DNA from: Kitasatospora humi
Lineage (GTDB): Bacteria; Actinomycetota; Actinomycetes; Streptomycetales; Streptomycetaceae
Direction of reading: 5' to 3'
Assembly: GCF_020907985.1 (NCBI RefSeq)
Contig: NZ_JAJJPA010000022.1
Location: 1 to 64,000 of the forward strand
Length of the DNA: 64,000 nucleotides
Shown: positions 58,207 to 64,000 of the stretch, piece after piece
How the letters are laid out: each line of letters starts with the position of its first letter
Numbering within the stretch: the stretch's first letter is position 1
Made by a program: the position numbers and the translations under genes
Notes under the pieces: generated by a model
Told to the model about the DNA's origin: nothing
Databases searched by the model: none
Seen by the model: only the letters and a program-made list of their open reading frames with translations

Positions 58207-59010
58207 CTACCGGGAGTGAGTCGGTCGCTGGCCCCAGCAGCTGATCAACGGGGCGGTGGTGACGTCGAGTTCGGTGTCGCGGAGGTTCGCCAGGTGCTGG
58301 TCGAGGTCACCGGCCGAGAGGTCGGGGCCGACCAGTTGGTCACGCAGTTGGCGCACGGTCGCGGCTTCGAGTTCGCGGCAGGCGCGCGAGGTGACGGGAG
58401 CGTAGGACTCGGCCGCGACGCTGGTGAGTCCGGCGGCGCGCAGCAGCCGGGGCAGGGTGCGGCCGAAGGCGAGGTCCACGCCCCGCTCGGCGAGGCGGGC
58501 GCGGAACGACCGGCGGATCCGGTTGGCCAGCACCTCGTTCGGACCGTGCTCGTCGGGGCAGGCCAGCGGCTGCAGGGCGGGGTCGGCGTCCTCGATGACG
58601 AGCCAGCCGCCGGGCCGCACGGTCGACGCGAGCTTGCGCAGCACCTCGGCCCGGTCGGGCAGGTGGACCAGCACGAGGCGGGCGTGGACCAGGTCGAACC
58701 GCTCATCCGGCAGCGGGTCCCGGGTGATGTCGTGCCGGATGACCTCGACCGTGTCGCCGGGCAGCCCGGTCAGCCAGCTGGTGTCGAGGTCGCTGGCCAG
58801 CACCCGGCCGGTCGGGCCGACCCGCTGCGCCAGTGCCCGTGCGATCCCCGGTCCGCCCGCGCCGACCTCCCAGCAGTGCTGCCCGTCGGCCACTCCCAGG
58901 CGGTCCAGGTGCTGCAGGGTCCAGGTGTCGAACAACTCGGCGATGGCGTCGAACCGCCGACCCGCTTCGGGTTCCCGGTTGTCCAGCAAGTAGGCGCGCT
59001 CGTCGGCCAT
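58207..59010 (-). CDS. Class I SAM-dependent methyltransferase
   Basis: 267 residues from ATG 59010. Motif I reads CWEVGAGGPGIARALAQRVG (usual GxGxG), then VLASDLDTSWL, HDITRDPLPDERFDLVHARLVLVHLPDRAEVLRKLASTVRPGGWLVIEDADPAL (motifs II-III). The first 40 residues (YLLDNREPEAGRRFDAIAELFDTWTLQHL) are the block found in several antibiotic-biosynthesis-type methyltransferases. Substrate unknown. It converges with the Lrp-type gene. Confidence 0.88.
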   Translation of the reverse strand: MADERAYLLDNREPEAGRRFDAIAELFDTWTLQHLDRLGVADGQHCWEVGAGGPGIARALAQRVGPTGRVLASDLDTSWLTGLPGDTVEVIRHDITRDPLPDERFDLVHARLVLVHLPDRAEVLRKLASTVRPGGWLVIEDADPALQPLACPDEHGPNEVLANRIRRSFRARLAERGVDLAFGRTLPRLLRAAGLTSVAAESYAPVTSRACRELEAATVRQLRDQLVGPDLSAGDLDQHLANLRDTELDVTTAPLISCWGQRPTHSR

Positions 59011-59318
59011 GCTCTCCCACCTCTTGAGTCACTCCGTCTGCCAACGGGTGCTGCGGTCATTGGTGGTGATCCTAGGCAATGGACGTGGGACGGGTGGGGC
59101 TGTGCCGGTGCGGCGTCACTCGCCGCGCGCGTGGTCGCCGGTGCGGCAACGCGGTGCGGCCGTCGGGTGGTCGGCGGGCGCTGCCGCCTGCCGGACCTCG
59201 GGTCGGTGCCGGTCGGAGCATCAGGTGACCTGCCCTGATGGGTGCTTGCGCGCTGCCGGGAAAAGCGGAGCGGGCCGTCACCGGTGGCTTCGGTGGCGGC
59301 CCGCAGTGCTCGGGGTGG

Positions 59319-59471
59319 TCATGCGCTCAGGTTGGTCAGGGCACGGCGTGCGCGCTGGCTGGTGCGCTCGGCGCGGCTCTTGAGTCGCAGGGCACGGATG
59401 ACGCGGTATTCGGCCGCCTCGCGCAGGCGCTCGTCGATCGTGGCCCGTGCGGCGTCGAGTTGGTAGGTCAT
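59319..59471 (-). CDS. Small basic helical protein (50 aa)
   Basis: A 50-codon gene from ATG 59471 with a strong ribosome site (AAGGAGG about 10 bases upstream). The sequence begins MTYQLDAARATIDERLREAAEYR and continues with Arg/Leu-rich helices to RRALTNLSA; it has no Cys, no signal peptide and is strongly basic. It would be missed by a length cutoff. The ribosome site, base composition and helical periodicity support a real gene; function unknown. Confidence 0.6.
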   Translation of the reverse strand: MTYQLDAARATIDERLREAAEYRVIRALRLKSRAERTSQRARRALTNLSA

Positions 59472-59796
59472 GGTGGTGTCCCCCTCCTTGGGTGTGGGTG
59501 ACCTGTCGGCATCGTCGTGGTGCCTCTCCTGCAGGTCGCCCTGTCACTAAAGATTCTACACCCAACCGAGCCAAGCTCCTTTCATTTTTCGCCTCCCTAT
59601 GGGCAGATGCCTGCTTATCGAAGGATTCGACGCCGGTTGGGAGTCTGTTCAAGCTCCGTTGCGGGTGGGTTTGCCGGAATTGGGACCGTCGGCCCGGGCG
59701 GGCAGGCGGGCGGGGTGCCGCCGACACCGGGAGTCGGGCCGAGGGACCCACGACGGCACGTCAGCCGGCTCGCTGTCAGTCGTTCCTGCGCGATCG
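59472..59796. other. 325-bp gap with an AT-richer promoter region
   Basis: Upstream of the small basic protein gene. The stretch 59545-59640 is markedly less GC-rich (AAAGATTCTACACC, CATTTTTCGCC). On the minus strand TAGAAT at 59562-59557 is a good -10 candidate. No gene was recognised. Confidence 0.45.
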
Positions 59797-61062
59797 TCAG
59801 GGGCGCAGCGGTGGGACCAGGCGCAGTACGGCGTTGAGCAGCGAGTCGATGCCGTCCTGCGCGGGCTCGGTGGTGGTCTGGCTGAGCAGTCGCAGGAGCA
59901 CGCCGATCGCCGTGGGGCTGGTCATGATGCGGCGACTGACCAGTGGCCGGTAGCCGACCCGGCTGAAGAGCTGCGCGGCGACGGCGTTGCCGAGCCGGTA
60001 GTAGCGGCCCCAGCGGTGGTCGAGTTCGGCCGGGTACCGCCGGAGTGCCTGCTCGCGGCGTGATCCGGGCGGCCGGGTGAGGGCGAGGGCGATGGTGTCG
60101 GCAGCGACCTCGGCGGCTTCCAGGGCCTGGGCGATGCCCTCGCCGTTCCACGGGCTGATCATGCCGGCGCTGTCACCGATCACGAGCAGCCCGGCGCGGT
60201 ACTCCGGGCGGCGGGTGAGGCCCATCGGCAGGGCGGCACTGCGTGCTGGGCCGTCGGCGTGCGGCTCGTCGAGGTCCCAGCCGGGCGGTAGCCGGTCGAC
60301 CCACTCGCGCAGGGTGCCCCGCAGGTCGGTGGCACCGTGCCGGCGGTGGGGCAGGCCACCGAGGCCGACGTTCACCCGGTCGCCGGCGAGCGGGAAGATC
60401 CAGCCGTAGCCGGGCAGGTCGGCACCGGTGCCGGCGCAGCGCACGTCGGCCCAGAAGTGCAGGTAGTCATCGGTGAACGCGTCGCTGCGGTAGTAGCGGC
60501 GGATCGCGGTCCCGAGGGGGCGGCGCTGGTCGCGCTGCCAGCCGGTGGCGAGAGCGGTGCGGGCGCTCGCGCCGTCGGCGGCGATGACCAGCGGTGCCCG
60601 CAACTCGGCGGTGGTGCCGTCGGCGGTGACCGCGGTGACGCCGGTGAGCCGGCCGGTGCCGTCGGCCAAGGGGGCGGTGACCTTGGTACCGGTGTGCAGC
60701 CGGGCGCCGGCGGTCTGGGCGTGCCGGGCGAGCAGGTGGTCGAAGTCATGGCGGGCGCGGGTGAGACCGAAGTCGGGCAGGCCGCCGTGCGCGGGCCAGT
60801 CGATGTCGGCCTGGCGGCCCGCGCAGTGCACCCGCAGGCCGCGTGAGCGCCGCCAGCCGGGGTCGTTCAGGTCGATGCCCAGCCGGAGCAGCTGGTGCAC
60901 GCCGCGCGGAGTCAGGCCGTCGCCGCAGACCTTGTCCCGGGGGAACGTGTTCTTCTCCAGCACCAGCACGTCGATGCCCGCCCGCGCGAGATGTGCGGCG
61001 ACCGCCGAGCCGGCGGGACCGGCCCCCACCACGATGACCTGCGCGTCCGTGCGTTCGGCCAT
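59797..61062 (-). CDS. Geranylgeranyl reductase family FAD-dependent oxidoreductase
   Basis: 421 residues from ATG 61062 (GGAGGA seven bases upstream). N-terminal FAD-binding VIVVGAGPAGSAVAAHLARAGIDVLVLEKNTFPRDKVCGDGLTPRGVHQLLRLG (GxGxxG and the DKxCGDGLTP block of the family), middle VIAADGASARTALATG, and LLVIGDSAGMISPWNGEGIAQALEAAEVAAD, the second FAD motif. Family members reduce prenyl chains (menaquinone MK-9(H) or archaeal lipids) or act in halogenase/epoxidase-like steps. In actinomycetes a role in menaquinone or terpenoid saturation is likely. Confidence 0.9.
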   Translation of the reverse strand: MAERTDAQVIVVGAGPAGSAVAAHLARAGIDVLVLEKNTFPRDKVCGDGLTPRGVHQLLRLGIDLNDPGWRRSRGLRVHCAGRQADIDWPAHGGLPDFGLTRARHDFDHLLARHAQTAGARLHTGTKVTAPLADGTGRLTGVTAVTADGTTAELRAPLVIAADGASARTALATGWQRDQRRPLGTAIRRYYRSDAFTDDYLHFWADVRCAGTGADLPGYGWIFPLAGDRVNVGLGGLPHRRHGATDLRGTLREWVDRLPPGWDLDEPHADGPARSAALPMGLTRRPEYRAGLLVIGDSAGMISPWNGEGIAQALEAAEVAADTIALALTRPPGSRREQALRRYPAELDHRWGRYYRLGNAVAAQLFSRVGYRPLVSRRIMTSPTAIGVLLRLLSQTTTEPAQDGIDSLLNAVLRLVPPLRP

Positions 61063-61441
61063 CTCGGCTCCTCCGGATCGGTGACCCTCGTCCGCCTCGG
61101 TCATGCCCTCCTTGCCTCTACCCGGTGGCAAGCCGGACGAGTCTCACCCGATCGGAGGTACGGCCGACTGCCGGCCCGAGGGCCTGGCTCGATGCTCGGC
61201 CGGCGCTCGGCCCGGGGACGTTCCGCAGCCCCGTATCCGTTCTGTGCCGGCCGGCGCCCGACAGCGGTGGCGTTGCGCAGACGGCCCGGAGGCGACCACC
61301 ACCGCAGGTGCTTCACCGACCTGCCGGGCCACGGCCGGCCGCGCCCCCATCCGGCGTCGGCTCACGGAACGTCGGATGGGGAAGGCAATCGGACGCGGCG
61401 CCACCGCCGGGGGCGGTCGGTCGGCAGGAGCGGTGTGCGAC
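61063..61441. other. 379-bp gap, no gene recognised
   Basis: Lies between the start of the flavoprotein gene and the end of the MFS gene (both minus). It contains the hairpin at 61345-61381; frames here lack starts with ribosome sites. Confidence 0.4.
61345..61381 (-). terminator. Hairpin after the AraJ-type MFS gene
   Basis: CCCCATCCG (61345-61353) pairs with CGGATGGGG (61373-61381), 9 bp with a 19-nt loop, about 60 bp past the MFS stop. Confidence 0.6.
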
Positions 61442-62656
61442 TCAGTGGTGCCCTGCGGTCTGCGGCGCGGGGGCGTTGACGGGGGAGCCGGCCGGGGCGT
61501 CGGTCCGGGCGGTGCCGCGGCGTTCCAGGGCGGCGGACCAGAGCGCGAGGGCCAGGGCGGCTGCGGCGAGGGCGGCGCCGACCCAGTTGGGGGCGGTGTA
61601 TCCGAAGCCGGCGGCGATGACCAAGCCGCCGAGCCAGGCGGAGAGCGCGTTGCCGAGGTTGAACGCGCCGATGTTGACGGCGGAGGCGAGGGTGGGGGCG
61701 CCGTGTGCCTGGTCGAGGACGCGCTTCTGCAGCGGTGGGACGGTGGCGAAGCCGAGTGCCCCGACGAGCAGGATGGTCGCGGCGGCGAGCACCTTGTTGT
61801 GGGCGGTGAGGGTGAACAGGGCGAGCACGACGGCGAGCCCGCCGAGCGCGCCGTACAGCAGGGGCATCAGCTTGCGGTCGGCGAGCCTGCCGCCGATCAG
61901 GTTGCCGAAGAACATGCCGATGCCGAAGAGGACCAGGAGCCAGGTGACGGAGCCGTCCGAATAGCCGGCGACGCCGGTCATCATCGGCGCGATGTAGGTG
62001 ATCGCGGCGAAGACGCCGCCGAAGCCGAGCACGGTCATCGCCATGGCGAGCACGACCTGGGCGTTGCGGAAGGCGGCCAGCTCCCGTCGCAGCTGGGCGC
62101 CTTGGGGGCGGGGCAGGGCGGGCACGAGCTTGGCGATGCCGAGCAGGCCGACGATGCCGAGTGCGGCGACGGCGGCGAAGGTGACCCGCCAGCCGACGGC
62201 CTGGCCGATGAAGGTGCCCAGCGGTACGCCGACGATGTTGGCGACGGTGAGCCCGGTGAACATGGTGGCGATGGCGCCGGCCCTCCTGGCGGGGGCGACC
62301 AGGTCGGCTGCGACGACCGCACCGATGCCGAAGAACGCGCCGTGGGCCAGGGAGGCCACGATCCGGCCGGCGAGCATCAGGCTGAAGCTCGGCGCGAGTG
62401 CGGAGAGCAGGTTGCCCACGGTGAACAGGCCCATCAGCAGCATGAGCATCCTTTTGCGGCTGACCTTCGTGCCGAGCGCGGTCATCAGCGGCGCGCCGAT
62501 GACGACGCCGAGTGCGTAGCCGGTGACGAGCAGGCCGGCGCTGGGGATGGAGACACCGTAGTCTCCGGCGATCTCGGGCAACAAGCCCATGATCACGAAC
62601 TCGGTGGTGCCGATCCCGAATGCGCCGATGGTCAGAGCGAGGAGCGCGAGAGACAT
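61442..62656 (-). CDS. MFS transporter (AraJ/Cmx-type drug exporter)
   Basis: 404 residues from ATG 62656 (GGAGGG seven bases upstream). Twelve hydrophobic segments: LALLALTIGAFGIGTTEFVIMGLLPEIAGDYGVSIPSAGLLVTGYALGVVIGAPLMTALGTKVSRKRMLM is the characteristic start of the DHA1 arabinose-efflux/chloramphenicol-exporter subfamily, with GTTEFVIMGLLP in helix 1 and the motif A loop ALGTKVSRKRML. VGWRVTFAAVAALG and GGRLADRKLMPLLYG follow. Possibly exports a small drug-like compound. Confidence 0.9.
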   Translation of the reverse strand: MSLALLALTIGAFGIGTTEFVIMGLLPEIAGDYGVSIPSAGLLVTGYALGVVIGAPLMTALGTKVSRKRMLMLLMGLFTVGNLLSALAPSFSLMLAGRIVASLAHGAFFGIGAVVAADLVAPARRAGAIATMFTGLTVANIVGVPLGTFIGQAVGWRVTFAAVAALGIVGLLGIAKLVPALPRPQGAQLRRELAAFRNAQVVLAMAMTVLGFGGVFAAITYIAPMMTGVAGYSDGSVTWLLVLFGIGMFFGNLIGGRLADRKLMPLLYGALGGLAVVLALFTLTAHNKVLAAATILLVGALGFATVPPLQKRVLDQAHGAPTLASAVNIGAFNLGNALSAWLGGLVIAAGFGYTAPNWVGAALAAAALALALWSAALERRGTARTDAPAGSPVNAPAPQTAGHH

Positions 62657-62877
62657 GACGCAACCCTCCATGCAATTGCTTGTGCGGCTTACGGGCGTCG
62701 ACAATAGTTGCACACGCGCTATAAAGGCAATCGCAGGCATGTGCTCTTGGGCCTGCGCTCCCGAACAGGGCTGAAGAGTTGCGGCGTCCGCCCGGGCGCG
62801 GGCGAGGGCACAGCTGGACCCACGGGCGACGGCACAGCCACACTGGGCCGTGGCTGCCGCAAGACCGGCCGGCCTCC

Positions 62878-62915
62878 CGCGCCCGCTCCCACCGGTGTCG
62901 GCGGGAGCGGGCGCG
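62878..62915 (-). terminator. Strong hairpin after the amidohydrolase gene
   Basis: CGCGCCCGCTCCC (62878-62890) pairs perfectly with GGGAGCGGGCGCG (62903-62915), a 13-bp stem with a 12-nt loop, 20 bp past the amidohydrolase stop. Confidence 0.82.
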
Positions 62916-62935
62916 ATACGGGAATCGCTGGGCGG

Positions 62936-64000
62936 CTACTCGGCCGAGTGCACCAACGTGCCACCCACGTAGGTCCGCAGGGCCCGGGCCGCGCAGATCT
63001 CCTCCGTCGGCGAGGCGAAGATGTCGCGGTCGAGCACCACCAGGTCTGCCAGTTGACCGGCTCGCAGACTGCCGGTGTCGTCGAGTCCGTTGACGTGGGC
63101 CGAGCCCGCCGTGTAGGCGGCGACCGCGCTGGCCAGGTCGAGGCGCTGCTCGGGCAGGAAGACGCGGCCGTCGGCGGCTCCGGGCTCGGTCCGGTTGACC
63201 GCGACGTGCAGGCCGGCGATCGGGTCGGGGCTGCTGACGGGCCAGTCACTGCCGGCCGCGAGTGTGGCACCGGCCCGCAGCAGCGAGCCGAACGGGTACT
63301 GCCAGGCGGCGCGTTCCGGACCGAGGAAGGGGATCGTCAGTTCGTCCATCTGCGGCTCGTGGGCGGCCCACAGCGGCTGGATGTTGGCGATGGCGTCGAG
63401 CTGCGCGAAGCGTGGCACGTCGTCGGGGTGCACCACCTGGAGGTGGGCCAGGTGGTGCCGGGTCGCGCGGCGGCCGTTGGCGGTGCGAGCGGCCTCGACG
63501 GCGTCCAGCGCTTCGCGCACCGCGCGGTCGCCGAGGGCATGGAAGTGCACCTGGAAGTCGAGCCCGTCGAGCTCCGTGACGTAGGTCCGCAGGGCCACCG
63601 GATCGACGAAGCTGAGACCGGAGTTGGCCGTGGCGCAGCCGCAGGCGTCCAGGTAGGGGCTGGTCAGGGCCGCGGTGAAGTTCTCCGCGATGCCGTCCTG
63701 CATGATCTTGACCGAGTCGGCCCGGAACCGCCCGAGGCGCATGGCCGCCCGCCGGGCGACCAGCTCCGGAACCTGCTCCGCACCCCGGTCGCGGTCCCAC
63801 CACAGGGCGCCGGCGACCCGGGCGGTGAGCGAGCCGTCCCGGGCGGCGGCGAGGTAGGCGTCCGACGGATCGGGCTGGCCGTTGAACTCGCCGAGCAGGG
63901 CGTCCTGCCAGCCGGTGATGCCGAGCGAGTGCAGCAGTGCCTGGGCGCGCAGGAGCCCGGCCAGCCGTTCGGCGGTGCTCGTCGGCGGGACGAGCCGCGC
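62936..64000 (-). CDS. Amidohydrolase family 3 (YtcJ-like), 5' end outside window
   Basis: The last 354 residues are present and the frame is open at the right edge. Amidohydro_3 features: SVKIMQDGIAENFTAALTSPY (the KxxxDG block), FQVHFHALGDRAVREALDAVEAA (metal HFHALGD), RHHLAHLQVVHPDDVPRFAQLDAIANIQPLWA (HLQ..P block), LAAGSDWPVSSPDPIAGLHVAVNR (metal Asp of GSDWP), then TAGSAHVNGLDDTGSLRAGQLADLVVLDRDIF, the family C-terminal beta domain. Hydrolyses an unknown N-acyl or formamide-type substrate. Confidence 0.9.
   Translation of the reverse strand, partial: ARLVPPTSTAERLAGLLRAQALLHSLGITGWQDALLGEFNGQPDPSDAYLAAARDGSLTARVAGALWWDRDRGAEQVPELVARRAAMRLGRFRADSVKIMQDGIAENFTAALTSPYLDACGCATANSGLSFVDPVALRTYVTELDGLDFQVHFHALGDRAVREALDAVEAARTANGRRATRHHLAHLQVVHPDDVPRFAQLDAIANIQPLWAAHEPQMDELTIPFLGPERAAWQYPFGSLLRAGATLAAGSDWPVSSPDPIAGLHVAVNRTEPGAADGRVFLPEQRLDLASAVAAYTAGSAHVNGLDDTGSLRAGQLADLVVLDRDIFASPTEEICAARALRTYVGGTLVHSAE

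Overview
The window is very GC-rich actinomycete DNA with Streptomyces-style codon use (almost every third position G or C), frequent GTG starts, several SD-less genes with a TANNNT box 6-9 nt before the start, and families typical of the Streptomycetaceae (DUF5709, DUF5997, DUF6585, a RamC-type lanthipeptide synthetase, PadR/MFS/alpha-beta hydrolase gene pairs). A Streptomyces, Kitasatospora or Streptacidiphilus chromosome is the best reading, and the mix of accessory genes and decayed genes suggests a variable chromosomal region. No tRNA, rRNA, CRISPR array, transposase or integrase was seen.

Layout. 1-5.2 kb: end of an exported or membrane protein, DUF5709 protein, lipoprotein polysaccharide deacetylase, SDR and F420-type oxidoreductases. 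5.3-5.9 kb: a frame-broken LanC-like pseudogene beside a heptamer repeat. 5.9-14.2 kb: leaderless divergent pair DUF5997 / LysR-type sensor domain, a translationally coupled hydrolase - ECF-like sigma factor - SRPBCC operon, RIO kinase, MFS exporter with divergent ArsR-like regulator. 14.3-18.2 kb: a cluster of damaged genes (frameshifted RNA-ligase-like gene, methyltransferase stump, phosphotransferase remnant) interleaved with intact MBL hydrolase, CGNR regulator and methyltransferase. 18.2-21.8 kb: a 1191-residue TIR-TIR-NB-ARC-TPR protein. 21.9-25.1 kb: copper-type YcnI pair, a small orphan and a TerD protein. 25.7-38.6 kb: regulator-plus-target modules (TetR/hydrolase, PadR/membrane proteins, PadR/ABC transporter, PadR/hydrolase), several with clear dyad operators. 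38.8-45.9 kb: divergent chorismate-binding enzyme, PRC-barrel protein, ComB-type phosphatase, Tat-exported phospholipase C. 46.2-49.1 kb: a compact class III lanthipeptide locus. 49.9-64 kb: HEAT-like protein, TMEM175 channel, orphan ATPase, two universal stress proteins with an MFS exporter, pirin, Lrp regulator, geranylgeranyl-reductase-like flavoprotein, second MFS exporter and a partial amidohydrolase.

The most notable system is the class III lanthipeptide locus: a 853-residue RamC/AmfT-like synthetase (46500-49061, minus strand) followed 88 nt later by a 41-codon precursor gene (46286-46411) whose core holds two consecutive S-x-x-S-x-x-x-C motifs, closed by a perfect 17-bp hairpin terminator. 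No exporter or RamR-type regulator adjoins it. A LanC-like pseudogene and the FxsC/FxsT-like TIR-STAND-TPR protein are further links to RiPP-type biology.

A second theme is short tandem duplications (15-42 bp, 2-3 copies) that repeatedly sit on or just after stop codons. At the universal stress protein gene the last codons and stop are themselves triplicated. This looks like a local mutational signature of the chromosome.
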